Source: Cyrtodaria siliqua (lineage: Eukaryota > Mollusca > Bivalvia > Adapedonta > Hiatellidae). Taken from it: a stretch of DNA of 64,000 nt. The translations under genes were made by a program, and so were the position numbers. The notes beneath the pieces were generated by a model. The model was given only the letters and a program-made list of their open reading frames with translations, had not been told where the DNA came from and did no database searches. Where the stretch lies: contig JAWPHD010001348.1 in the NCBI GenBank assembly GCA_037043455.1, positions 62,001 to 126,000 on the forward strand. Reading direction: 5' to 3'. Shown one piece after another: positions 49,601 through 59,141 of this stretch (position 1 is the stretch's first letter; each line of letters begins with the position of its first letter).

Positions 49601-52600
49601 CGCCGGACGCCGCACCACGGCATAAGCTCTACTGATCAGAGATCGCATGAAAAAATCGCATGAAAAAAGGATGAATGGAACAAATTGTACCGAATTTGGG
49701 AAATCCATTTTCACCATTTCGGTTCGTAATGAAAATATATATTTCATTTAAAATCTCAAGTAAATTTGTTTAGATCCATTTATTAGCGATTAAAACATAT
49801 AAAACGAGATAATATCAAATAAGTCGAATATCACATGAAAAAAAAATCAAAACGGGTTGTTATTTCGGTAAACTTCCAGTTCACTTTTGACACCGAGGCG
49901 GTGTCAAAGAAAATCGATTGATTATGAGTAAACGTGGCCATTTTTATAATAATTCATCAACTTCTAGTCATATCTGACCATTATCCCCCGATCTATAATG
50001 ATTTGACGCGATTAACTATGTACTGGAGTGGTGCAAGCAATTGTAAAACTATGTTAGCGTAAAAAGCTGACGTAAATTCGGACACGCTTTATTTTGGATG
50101 ATTTAACAACTTCTACTTTTACCACTGGGAATGAGCCAGAATGCAGGAAATCACATCTAAATTTCAAAAATGTTCTGGGGGTCATGCCCACAGACCCAGC
50201 ACTACATGCGGTCGACGATGAAAATGGTGAATGTCTCATTAAAATCAAGCAAATGGGACATTTTGTCTCATTGAAAATCAATCCTAGGATGATTGATCCC
50301 TGTGAACGTGGGTTTTATGTATGTCCCATTAATACATCATATTTGGTTATACTGAGACAGCAACCACAGAGGTAGATGATATAAAGAATGAAGTTTCCCA
50401 TCAGACATGCCTCCACCAGGGAGCGAACCCATGCGAGGCAGGTCTTTATCTCCAAGACTTTAACCACTGAGCTACAGAGTCCAATGATATTCCAGTATGG
50501 CTTCTTATCCCTGCAGCTCTAGTTTGATTCCCAGACTGAACTGTGTCTGTTTCTTACTTGCACGACAAAAAGTTCTACTTCAGCTCAATCAGTTGCACCG
50601 CTGAGTGTGATTTGTATGAAATGTGAGTGAGGATTAAATCACCTGATTCTCTCTTCCAGATTGTTGAGGTATAGACGCCATCTCTGCCATATTACATGTG
50701 AGAAAGGATGGAGCAAACTGATTCACTGTGTTAGCAAAATTTGACTGTATGGCTGCAGCAGGAGTCATAGTACTGTTGGTGGGATGATTCACCACCATCG
50801 GGGAACTGGTACTGAACATACCCTCGTACCTGAACCAATAAATTAAACAAAATAATTTACAATTATGCATCTCATACAATCTGGCTGGTTTTCAAACTTG
50901 TCCGAGCTTTCATTGATATTAAAAATCTGGTAAAGTTTGGTAAAGATCGGATGAAAAATGATGGCCCTATCGTATTAACGAGGAAAAATATAGTATTTTT
51001 AACAAATTCAAGGGCTTAACTCCACTGTTACTGGTCCGATCTGGCTGTTTTTCAAACTTGTCCAAGCTTTCATTGACATGAACAATCTGGTAAAGTTTGG
51101 AGAAAAATCGGATGAAAAATGAAGGCATAGCATTTTTAACTACCGTAATTAAAGGGCCACAACTCCGCTGTTACTTGTCCAATCTGGCTGTTTTTCGAAC
51201 ATGTCCAAGCTTTCATTGATATTAACAATCTGATAAAGTTCTGTAAAGATCAGAAGAAAAATGAAGGCCCTATTGTCTTAAGGAGGCAAAATATAGCATT
51301 TTTAACTAAATCAAGGGCCATAACTCCGCTGTTACTGGTCCGATCTGGCTGGTTTTTGAACTTGTCCGAGCTTTTATTGATATTAACAATCAGTTAAAGT
51401 TTGGTAAAGATCGGATGAAAAATGAAGGCCCTAAGGTAAAAGTTAACGACGACGACAAACGGACGGACAACGGACGAATGTTCCCAATAAAAAACACTTT
51501 TTATCTTTGATCCTCCACTGACCTTGATAATAGGGTCATGGGAGTTGTTTGTGACACATCACCTTGAAACTATTCGTTGAAAATGATCCGACCTGAAAAG
51601 CTCATTAGTTTAAAAGTTATAGGGCCGTTTGACCAATGATTTATTCTGACCAATGATTTATCAGATAGCTTACATCATGAAAGTGAAACATAACACCATT
51701 CTATATTTCCTGTAATCCACTGGTCACTGGTGGTATAACTATGCAAATTATTACCAAATTACAAGGCAAAAGTAGAACATATTTAGGTAAGCCATACGAT
51801 TTGCCTGGAATGTCATATGCTACAATCAGAGTTTAACGTTTTTCTTTCAGGTAAACAATGCGATGCTAATTAACTATTAAACTAATTAGTAACAATGGTC
51901 TTAAAGAGTCCTATCATTTGTAACAGGAATGCGTAATTTAACTGGGGCGGTCTTATATATCGAGGTAAACTGACAACATCACAGAGAAATGTTCAGTTGT
52001 ATCATCAACTTGTGTGGGGTTTATGAGATAAATACCTACAATCTCACAATACCCTATTTTTTTTAGAGCATGCAATAGCCTATAGGAAACACACCTATTT
52101 TTTTTTTTTGACCTTACCATTGAGATCCCTGATGAGACATCTCGGAGTCGGAGTTTGAATTAACATCACAAGTCTGGCTGCTGCAGGAACTTCTGCATCT
52201 TAAATCAGTTGCTGAGCTGAATAATAATTATTTAAATACTGTGTTGAAGAAAACATATTTTGCAACAGTAATAATTAGTGCAAGCAGTTCTTTATATCTG
52301 GGTGATACTCATAAACAGTGTTGTTTTCTGCTCCAGATGTTACATTTATAGGGAATCACCTATTGATTGTTACAGTGCCAGGAAGCTGCTGTATAAATTC
52401 AAGAAAAAACTAACTATTAATGAATAGGAGGATTTAAAGGCAGAACATAAAAGACACTTGTAGACTTTTAGTTTGTTTTGATGCATGAACATGCGCTAAA
52501 CAGACCTCAAGATTGCTCAGAGTCCCTTTAAGACATTAAAAAGCTAGGAAAACAAGAAAATCGGTAGAACCGATGGATGCTCCCCGAAATGTATCCTCAA

Positions 52601-53903
52601 CTTATCATATGGCCTTGATCACCCAGCACTTTTCAATTTGCAGTTCCATTATTATGCTCCAGATAAAAAATCTAAGTATAAAATTACAAAGGGCAATAAC
52701 TCTAAGCTGAAAGAAGACAGAGTTACGGTTCTTGCACTCTGCACTTCCTCTCATTGCCCTCTATCATTGTGTGTAGTTTCATTGCAGTCCCAAAAAATCT
52801 AAGTATAAAACTACTAAGGGAAATAACTCTTATTTGAATGATGACAAAGTTACAGTTCTTGCACTCTGCACTCTGCACTTCCACTCATTGCTCTCTATCA
52901 TTGTATGAAGTTTCATTGCAGTCCCATCAGTAGTTTTGAAGATATGCTCCGTTCAAGAATTCTAAGTATAAAATTACAAAGGGCCATAACTCTAATTTGA
53001 ATGACGACAGAGTTACAGTTCTTGCACACTGCACTTCTTCTCATTGCCCTCTATCACAATGTGAAGTTTCATTGCAGTCACATCAGCAGTTTTGAAGATA
53101 TGCTCCAGACAAGAAAGTGTGACGGACACACAGACAAAGTGGCAACTATATGCATATGCTTCCCAAAGTAATGAAGGAAACACTAAATTTATGTAGCAAT
53201 AGCCCAATTACCTTGTATATTTTATTTCATTTTGACCTCTATCACTGAAGTACTGTTCACGCTGGCTGTCTTGTGTCAAACGTTCCAGTAAGTTTTGGGA
53301 CCTGAATCCTCCAGCATGTGTCGTCTTTAAATCAGGAAGCATATGTCCCTGTGTATCACAGATACTCTCTATCTCCTCAGCTGACAATGTTTCTTCTGCA
53401 TCATTCTCCTGTGAATCCTCATACACGATTACTTTAATGTAGTCTTCACCTTCCTGGAATTGCATCACTTTACCATTCTTACACAGTTTTTTAACTATTT
53501 CTGCCGCTTCATTAGAATGACTCTCAAAGTCTTCATGCGTGTCTTGAGGACTGTCCAAATACCCATGAGCTGCTGCATTGGCAGCATCATTACTGTACTG
53601 ATCTTCCTCTGGCTTAATTTCTCTTAAATGTTTTGGTGACGAGGGAGAAAAACTAAAATCTAAAGGTTCATTGTTAACTGGATGCTTTCTTTTAGGTGGT
53701 GTAAAACCAGTCAGATTTGTTGTATCATCTCCGAGTATATTTTCTTTAGATTCATGGACATCTGTATACTCTGTATTGGGGTCCAGATTTGGATCATTAA
53801 TATTGCAGTCACCTTTATCACACATGCTATCTAGAGGATCAGTTAATTGACCAGCAAGATCCAGAGGGCCTATTTTAAAGGAGTCTACTTCCTTCGAGTC
53901 CAT
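40655..53903 (-). CDS. bHLH transcription factor gene, 7 coding exons
   Basis: The minus-strand join is 53903-53212, 52216-52118, 50829-50643, 47648-47457, 46612-46413, 42830-42689, 40684-40655: 1542 nt, 513 residues. All junctions are GT-AG and all phases close. Residues ~1-440 are low-complexity, acidic and Ser/Pro/Asn-rich, likely disordered and regulatory. The bHLH spans ~444-500: basic part KIREQHNQKERRRRARIK with the His449-Glu453-Arg457 triad that contacts CACGTG-type E-boxes, then LLRQLVPGMSDKTDKATVFE FAARYVHFLK. The protein ends DFLMKYSPY. It is most like the TCFL5/SOHLH-type bHLH group; orthology is not settled by eye. It should act in the nucleus as a dimer. Confidence 0.85.
41429..41971. 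mobile_element. Foldback MITE with ~200-bp arms, TTAA-flanked
   Basis: The left arm begins GGGAATGTAGCGACACAGCC AAAC. The right arm on the minus strand begins AGGGAATGTAGCGACACAGC CAAAC and continues ATTATTGAGAGTTCTGAA as in the left arm. TTAA lies at 41425-41428 and 41972-41975. The arms run ~200 bp with substitutions. It is in the last bHLH intron, non-coding, and would form a long stem in the pre-mRNA. Confidence 0.75.
42448..42655 (+). repeat. Diverged 3' part of the 13425/24424 repeat
   Basis: Shares CCTGTATTGTTTCAGGTGC, GAGTGGCAGAAAACAAAAAA, GTAAATGGAGG, CATTCCTGTTGGCGCCATAT and TGTTGGTGCAACGTAAAACA C with the 13.4-kb repeat. The 5' half is absent. Confidence 0.6.
42689..42830 (-). CDS. 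bHLH gene exon 6: loop, helix 2
   Basis: One base completes Arg457 after AATTACAG; ends AAG|GTACAA in phase 0. Encodes ARIKEACNLLRQLVPGMSDK, TDKATVFEFAARYVHFLKSH then TGTQFDK: the end of helix 1, the loop and helix 2. The KTDKAT..E.A..Y..FLK pattern is a textbook helix 2. Confidence 0.93.
43376..43565 (-). mobile_element. LINE 3' UTR fragment with (GAAT/TTCA) tail, minus
   Basis: Reverse complement of the 14740-14950 LINE tail: TGTTTTATGGCACGTCGACT, ATAGGTCATATTGTGCACAA and GGGATGATATGGTAGTAATA TAAA match it. The tetranucleotide tail here is short (GAATGAATGAATGA) rather than the long TTCG run. Confidence 0.65.
43960..46315. mobile_element. GTTTCCGCTAAC-ended repeat split by a family 2 element
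   Basis: GTTTCCGCTAACCAGACCGA CC near 43970 and, on the minus strand, GTTTCCGCTAACAACTTC near 46310 are inverted ends around A/T-rich sequence and the whole 44304-46201 element. Remnants with TAGGTAGG and GGGAAACAGCAAACC at 54260-54450 look related. The superfamily is not assigned. Confidence 0.45.
44304..46201 (+). mobile_element. Tandem-array element family 2, copy 2 (full length)
   Basis: The head is AGCTCTACTGATCAGAGATC AGCAGAGCT (a hairpin), then GGTGTCCGTCGTCCGTCTGT CTGTCCGTCCGTCCGTCAAC. The body is about five ~320-bp units as in copy 1. The tail is ATCAGTAGAGCTTCAAGGTC ATTGACCTCTTGTTT. AGCTCTACTGAT at the head and ATCAGTAGAGCT at the tail form a perfect 12-bp inverted repeat. Confidence 0.88.
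46413..46612 (-). CDS. bHLH gene exon 5: basic region
   Basis: Phase 0 after CGTTCTAG; ends two bases into the last basic-region Arg codon at AG|GTATCA. Encodes VTPASQNVRLNSSGEENVSP, SLIALPQFTMDDSCKIREQH and NQKERRR. The intron splits the basic region from helix 1, a common bHLH intron position. Confidence 0.93.
47060..47302 (-). repeat. SINE (GGATGGCGGGAGG family), minus, near full length
   Basis: On the minus strand CATCCGTGGCCAGTATAGTC is the tRNA-like head, GTGGGTTCGAAGCTCAC the B-box zone, then TGTTGATTCTTATGGATGGC GGGAGG, GTACTGGTTCTACCCGTG and the tail AAAATGATGTAAAACACC. It is close to a bHLH exon, in the intron. Confidence 0.72.
47457..47648 (-). CDS. bHLH gene exon 4
   Basis: Phase 0 to 0, 64 codons, TATTTTAG to ATG|GTAGAC. 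Reads HAIPVSGNQKMFCTPHPKNG, YMFYVNEDSTNTPVTRRTPL, PATLTPATGRM. Thr/Pro-rich, no known domain. It is called from splice sites, open frame and phase fit with its neighbours. Confidence 0.8.
48127..49643 (-). mobile_element. Tandem-array element family 2, copy 3 (minus)
   Basis: The reverse complement of family 2: the tail (AACAAGAGGTCAATGACCTT GAAGCTCTACTGAT) is at the left and the CCGTC-type head (ACGGACAGACGGACGCCGGA CGCCGCACCACGGCATAAGC) at the right. About four ~320-bp units. The outer half of the head hairpin is missing. It lies in the bHLH intron between exons 3 and 4, so it is sense with that gene. Confidence 0.87.
50094..50375 (+). other. Unassigned open frame, probably not a gene
   Basis: A 93-codon frame (reads MDDLTTSTFTTGNEPECRKS and further, ending ILRQQPQR) in a bHLH intron. 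It has no recognised domain, and its 3' end overlaps the SINE at 50347-50484. Listed only because it is one of the longer unexplained frames. Confidence 0.15.
50347..50484 (-). repeat. tRNA-derived SINE (second type), minus
   Basis: On the minus strand GGACTCTGTAGCTCAGTGGT TAAAG carries A-box TAGCTCAGTGG, and GGGTTCGCTCCC is the B-box 35-40 bases on. Then TGGTGGAGGCATGTCTGATG GG and TACCTCTGTGGTTGCTGTC. A diverged body fragment is at about 46856-46925 (GATGATTCTCTCATCAGACA TGGCAG). The head is a nearly complete tRNA-like shape. Confidence 0.75.
50643..50829 (-). CDS. bHLH gene exon 3
   Basis: One base completes Trp after TTGGTTCAG; ends CAG|GTGATT in phase 0. Reads YEGMFSTSSPMVVNHPTNST, MTPAAAIQSNFANTVNQFAP, MAEMASIPQQSGRENQ. 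Asn/Gln/Ser/Met-rich low-complexity sequence. Confidence 0.82.
50885..51470 (-). mobile_element. Tandem-array element family 3, partial minus copy
   Basis: Reverse complement of the first half of 29968-31535. Three to four units share TTTCAAACTTGTCCGAGCTT TCATTGATAT, AATCTGGTAAAGTTTGGTAA AGATCGGATGAAAAAT and AAGGGCCATAACTCC. The CCGTC head is at the right (GTTAACGACGACGACAAACG GACGGACAACGGACG). Confidence 0.75.
52118..52216 (-). CDS. bHLH gene exon 2
   Basis: One base completes Ser after TTATTCAG; ends two bases into Trp at TG|GTAAGG. Reads SATDLRCRSSCSSQTCDVNS then NSDSEMSHQGSQ. Ser/Cys-rich. The other two frames of this interval contain stops, and the phase matches on both sides. Confidence 0.82.
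52545..53160. repeat. ~115-bp tandem-array repeat in bHLH intron 1
   Basis: Three to four units share TCTAAGTATAAAATTACAAA GGGCAATAACTCTAA, GACAGAGTTACAGTTCTTGC ACTCTGCACTTCC and CATTGCCCTCTATCA.TGTGAAGTTTCATTG. The end GACGGACACACAGACAAAGT GGC, a few bases beyond the last unit, is the same style as the CCGTC/GACGG heads of the other array families. Confidence 0.65.
53212..53903 (-). CDS. bHLH gene exon 1 (first coding exon)
   Basis: The first Met is taken at 53903 (MDSKEVDSFKIGPLDLAGQL); 36 bases of 5' UTR lie between it and an acceptor (TTATTGCAG) at 53940, so a 5' non-coding exon lies upstream and was not located. The 230-codon exon is acidic: GDCNINDPNLDPNTEYTDVH, PPKRKHPVNNEPLDFSFSPS (possible basic nuclear signal PPKRKH), EDYIKVIVYEDSQENDAEET. 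It ends ACA AG|GTAATT. A frame extends 16 codons upstream but crosses the acceptor. No domain is recognised. Confidence 0.85.
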
Positions 53904-53940
53904 CTTCCTTATAAATTTATTACTCAAGGCAAAGTTTACC

Positions 53941-55480
53941 TGCAATAACACATTTAAACTATTAATTTATTATCATTGAGAAAAGACTGAATATATTAAC
54001 ATTTTATTTGTCTTCCTGTCTAAATTGTTTATAGTAGGTTTGTTCGGGCAAGCTGTTTCCTATAGCCTGAGCTTCGCAGTCCACTTCCTCGAACCAGGGA
54101 GGTTTTTAAAAACATTGTTTTCCTACACATGGTAAAAAAACTTAATAAATAATTGGTCACCTGGGTTTTATGGTTATAATTTCATAATTTTAAACAATGC
54201 AAACGATATAATTAAAAATCTATCTTATAAGGCCATCCTTAAAAAAATATTTGCTTGCTGTTTTCTGACCCAGGATTTCATAAATGGGTTGGTTGGTAGT
54301 TGATATTTTTTTTTGCTAAGAATAGTAAATGCCTTAAAAAGAAAAATATACTGAAGAAATAAATGTTTTATAAATGCTATAAAAAGTTTTGGGTAGGGCC
54401 TTTTTCCGTGGGTAGGTAGGGAAACAGCAAACCAACAATTTTTTATCGTTGGCCTAAAACAATTAAAATCACATATCTTCTAAAAATTTCATTGCCATAA
54501 AACAACAAATAGTTCAAACAGAACAACGGTATAAACTTCAACAGTCTCAAAACCAAAAGTTCACATGATTTGAAAATGGCGTTCTGTATCTGGTGTGGCC
54601 TCCATCAGCTCGGCTCTCATTGACACATAGTAGTGCCGGAGGTAAATTGTTTTGGAATAACGGTTGTCCTTAGCTGAAGATATTTCTCCATGTCATGTTG
54701 CTAGAACCACCCGACAAATTCAAGAAGCCAGGTCAGAGTTCCATGTCACTTGTGAAAATTCCGCATCTAAATCCAACTGCATGAACACGTAATACGACTT
54801 GTTAAAACGTCTTGTGTGGGAACTTCCACAGCCACAAAATCTCCTAGAATAAGTTTCACTCAAACATGGAATGCCATTTCACAACGATACCTCGTGTTCT
54901 ACATTGTGTCAATTACAGCCTAGTGCCAAGCTGAAATTGAAGCTTATGGAGGCTACACCCGCTATTAAACATTTTGAAATCATGTGACTTTCCGTTCAGA
55001 GTGCATATTAATTCAGCGTCAAAATTGACCTTGTATTACAGCAGTTACGGCTCTTTATAAATTTTACATTAAAATATTTTGACATTATTGAACTTGAAAT
55101 TCATGTGCATATTTAGACTTTTTCATGCATCAAAAACACAACGATGCAACTTATCTGGACTTATTGTTACTTTTGACTGTCACGCTGATTTTGCATCATG
55201 TTTTGACCCTTTGCATTACCGTATATATATATATACCATTTGAATGCGTATTTGGTGTGTGTGAAAACTAGACCTATAATCTCTGAAGCTTGTGAATACC
55301 CAGCTTTTTTGCTATAGTCGATGAGAAATGGGAAAAATCAAGAAGAATAAATGGGAAAAATCAAGAAGAATAAATGTCTAAAATATCTGTTAATTTTTTA
55401 ATGTGACAATTCTAAGTAAAACAAAGGTCAATAATTCTGAAAAAAATAAATGCAGAATCAAACAAGAAATATCACTGTAA
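53941..55480. other. Upstream flank of the bHLH gene, no gene seen
   Basis: AT-rich. A promoter and the 5' non-coding exon of the bHLH gene should lie here or further right, but I could not choose a start site. 54260-54450 holds a repeat fragment (GGGTAGGTAGGGAAACAGC). The direct repeat AAATGGGAAAAATCAAGAAG AAT occurs twice at ~55325-55375. Confidence 0.4.
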
Positions 55481-55487
55481 GTGATAA

Positions 55488-56493
55488 ATGCCCCCGAAGT
55501 GTCCCTTGACCTCTAAGTATGACCTTGACCTTGGAGCCATGGACCTGGATTTTGTGCACGACAAGTCGTTTGGTTGTGGTGAGCACTTGTGCCAAGTTAT
55601 TTGAAAATCCGTCCAGGCATGCACAAGTTATTGACCGGACATGATTTGACCTTTGACCTTTAAGTGTGACTTGACCTTGGGGCCACAGACCTGCATTTTG
55701 TGCGCAACACATCGTCTTGCTGTGGTGAGCACTTGTGCCAAGTTATTTGAAAATCCGTCCATGAATGCCAGAGTTATTGACCGGACACAATTTGACTTTT
55801 GACCTCCAAGTGTGACCTTGACCTTGAAGACCTGGGTTTTATGCGCGACACATCGTCTTGTTATGGTGATCACTTGTGCCAAGTTATTCAAAAATCCCTG
55901 CAGGGGTTGTGACGTTGCAGTCCGGACACGAAATTGAGTACCTGTTTTTGACCTATGAACTGCAAGTGTGACCTTGACCTTTGAAGTACGGACCTGGGTT
56001 TTGCGCGCGACACATCGTCTTGTTATGGTGATCACTTGTACCAAGTAATTTAAAAATCCCTGCAGGGGTTGTGAAGTTACGGTCCAGACACAAAAATGCG
56101 TACCTGTGTTTTTGACCTATGAACTACAAGTGTGACCTTGACCTTTGAGGTACGGACCTGGGGTTGTGCGCGCGACACATCATCTTGTTATGGTGATCAC
56201 TTGTGCCAAGTTATTTAAAATTCCGTGCAGGGGTTGTGACGTTACGGTCCGAACACGAAATTGCGTACCTGTTTTTGACCTATGAACTTCAAGTGTGACC
56301 TTGACCTTTGAGGTACGGACCTGGGTTTTGCGCGCAACACATCGTCTTGTTATGGTGATCACTTGTGCCAAGTTAATCAAAAATCAATGCAGGGGTTTTG
56401 AAGGTACAGTCCGGACACGAACTGCGGAATGACGGAAGGAATCCGGACAGACAGACAGACACAGATGGACAGTGCGATTACTATCGGGGGCAT
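55488..56493. mobile_element. Tandem-array element family 4, GGGGGCAT ends
   Basis: The left end is ATGCCCCCGAAG; the right end is TATCGGGGGCATAAAA, so ATGCCCCCGA is inverted. It contains about six ~160-bp units with GTGTGACCTTGACCTTTGA, GGACCTGGGTTTTGCGCGCG ACACATCGTCTTG and TGGTGATCACTTGTGCCAAG TTATT. The right end also has GACAGACAGACAGACAC. The long minus-strand frames across it are period artefacts. Confidence 0.8.
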
Positions 56494-56559
56494 AAAAAAC
56501 ATTAATGCAGAGACACATCATAATTATCATCACATGTAAACTGTATGTCAAGTGTAATA

Positions 56560-57395
56560 ACACTCCATGAAAACATTTTAAGTGAAAGCCACATAAAGTA
56601 CATTATAGAGGGAAAAACTCTAAGTCAAATAAAAGGCCATAATTCCGTAATAAATTTGGCACCAACAATGTGTGATGTAGAGGGACATAAGGCAATCTGT
56701 TGTTATGTGTACATGAAGTTTGGGAACAATCAATTCGAAAATATTTGAGAAAAAATGTGTTAACAGGTCATTATATAATAGAGTGGAAAATTCTAAGTCA
56801 AACAAAGGGCCATAATTCTGTAATAAATTGGGCACTCAATGATGGATGATGTACAGGGACATAAGGTCCTCAGTTGTTATGTGTATATTAAGTTTGGGAA
56901 CAATCAATTGAAAATGATTGAGAAAAAATATGTTAAGATATATTTATTATACAATATTAGAGTGGAAAATTCTGAGTTTAAACAAAGGGCTGCAATAGGC
57001 AATCAATGATGGGTGATGTAGAGGGACATATAAAGGTCATCAGTTGTTATGAGTATATGAAGTTTGGGAACAATCCATTCAAAAGTGCTTGAAATATGCA
57101 AGTATTAAAAAATGTGTTACCGGACGCAACGGGACAATTCTAAGTCAAACAAAGGGCCATAATTCTGTAATAAATTAGGCAATCAATGATGGGTGATGTT
57201 GATGGGTGATGTTGAGGGACATAAAGGCATCAGTTTTTATGAGTATATGAAGTTTGGGAACGATCCATTTAAAAGTGCTCGAGATAATTATGCAAGTATT
57301 AAAAAATGTGTTACAGGAATGCGACGCGACATTACGGACAACGTGATCCTATATAGCCCCCACTTCACTTTGTGAAAGCGGGGGTATAATTAATA
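56560..57395 (+). mobile_element. Tandem-array element family 5, CCCCC-hairpin end
   Basis: Four to five ~170-bp units share TTCTAAGTCAAACAAAGGGC CATAATTCTGTAATAAATT, ATGATGGGTGATGTAGAGGG ACATAA and ATGAAGTTTGGGAACAATC. The right end is CCCCCACTTCACTTTGTGAA AGCGGGGG, a GC-rich hairpin. An inverted partial copy is at 24785-25160, and a fragment is near 18292-18400. Confidence 0.75.
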
Positions 57396-57728
57396 TGAAT
57401 CATGAGTTGTTCAATATTTTCAGGGGTATTGTACGCGGATACTTCTTATCTGGGGCTCTAACATGCAACTGAATCATACCACTGATTCAAATAGGTGATA
57501 TCACTGACTATTTGAACGAATGATAAGAAACAACAACAATACACAACAACGGGGCCCTACTGGTAACAAAGTAATATTATAAGCCATCATTATGTTACAA
57601 CTTTTATTTTAGATTCTCTCTACATTTTTTATCTGAAACGCACAAGCGCTTAATCTGAATACAAAAAAAAAAGAAAAACTGCAAAAAGTAAATTTTTACC
57701 ATATTAAAAAATGACCCCAGACTCATAT

Positions 57729-58082
57729 CAGGGCTTTTTTCGTAATTTTGGGAACATGACCCGTACCCCTGGAATTGGGAATCTGAGCGCGATTTTTCAT
57801 AACATTGGGAATTTTAGCGCGATTTTTAATAAAATTCGGAAAAATATAGAGTAAAGCATTCCTTTCATAATTATATCTTTTAATACTGTTTTTGTACCCC
57901 AAGATAAACAGAAGCATTTACTTAAGCTTTTTAACCCCAATCACTGGATTGGCACACTTAAATGTTTTTTTGTGTTTTTTTAAATTGGGAATTTTTTCCT
58001 CAAAATTCGGAAAAAAAGATATGTTTTGCCATTGGGAATATGACCGAATAACGGCTATAAAAACGGCCAAAAAAAAGCCCTG
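57729..58082. mobile_element. 354-bp hAT-like MITE, 5-bp target duplication
   Basis: The ends are CAGGGCTTTTTTCGTAA and, on the minus strand, CAGGGCTTTTTTTTGGCC. The flanks are CATAT exactly on both sides (57724-57728 and 58083-58087). The interior repeats the word ATTGGGAAT / GGGAATTTT several times in both halves. No coding frame. Confidence 0.82.
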
Positions 58083-58106
58083 CATATGCCCACTTAATTT
58101 GTAAAC

Positions 58107-59141
58107 CAGGGATGAAGGTTAACATGTTTGGACTGGGAGCCAGCTGGGCTTTAGAATCTGTAGCCCAGTGTCGCATGTCACTTAATTCAGGGAGTAAGTA
58201 TACTTATGTATACGTATACTTACTAAATGCTTTATTATACCAATCTTTGGAACACTAGAACTGATAAAGATGTTTTTAATCGATATAATTATTTAATTTA
58301 AAACAAAGAAAAATCAAACAAACAAATCTTTCATTCCCCAACACAAAGTTAGTGTCTACTTGCAAGAGACAAACTCAGTGTTGTAAATTGAGCAAAATTA
58401 AATTCAATGATCCTTCATTCCTTAATATGACCTCAAAATGGAAAAAAATAATTATTTTAAATGAAAGCTTATTATAGTAGCATTTCAATGCCATATCCGT
58501 TTGCTCAACAACCGTTAATACATGTGAGTTTTACAGGTATGAAGTTTACCTACACACAAAACAATCTGGTGCGAGATCGATTTCCGGAAAATGATGTCAT
58601 AATGGGTTGACCAATCACATCGACGCGGGAAACTTACATACACACTTCCTAATTTACATAATCATAACCTAATGATTGACCCTTCAAATTATAACACGAC
58701 TAATGATGTAATGTTTATGATGATGTGTAAAATAAACACTATCGTGTCTGTTTTAATGTTGATTTCATACCAGGAAATGTTATTTCTCCTCATGGCCATC
58801 TGATTTTACATGATCATTCGAAGTCCAAAGGACCGTAACATGTTGTTTTGTGGGAAAAGGTACATCAGAACATCTCGAGTCAACAAACTTTCGTGAAAAT
58901 AAATTTTATTATTATTTTGTTCAGGGTTTGTCTATTTATTTCAGCCAAAAGTACGTAGTTCAGGGAATAAAAAAATATCTACGGGGTAAAATCCTCGAAC
59001 TTCAATGTTGTTTTCAATGAATTACCTCCCTTGCTGTTTTTTGGATGGTCTCCACCTCTGCGCATGAAAGTCAAATTTTAGTCGCCCAGGCCATTTTTTA
59101 CTTGCCATGGGCAACTGGGCGAGTGCTAATCTGTTCCCCTG
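58107..59141. mobile_element. hAT-like element, 5-bp target duplication
   Basis: The ends are CAGGGATGAAGGTTAACA and, on the minus strand, CAGGGGAACAGATTAGCA. The flanks are TAAAC exactly on both sides (58102-58106 and 59142-59146). The right subterminal zone has TACTTGCCATGGGCAACTGG GCGAGTGC and the left has GCTGGGC/AGCCCAGT words. It has no transposase and starts only 24 bp after the 57729 MITE. Confidence 0.72.

Noticed and set aside
48757..49747. Minus-strand frames around the family 2 element, including 73 codons at 49526
   Set aside because: They translate the tandem element and the GACGG-rich head. No domain is present.
55628..56044. 138-codon minus-strand frame with repeated VITITRRCVA.KTQV peptides
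   Set aside because: The periodicity follows the ~160-bp units of array family 4. It is non-coding repeat translated by chance.
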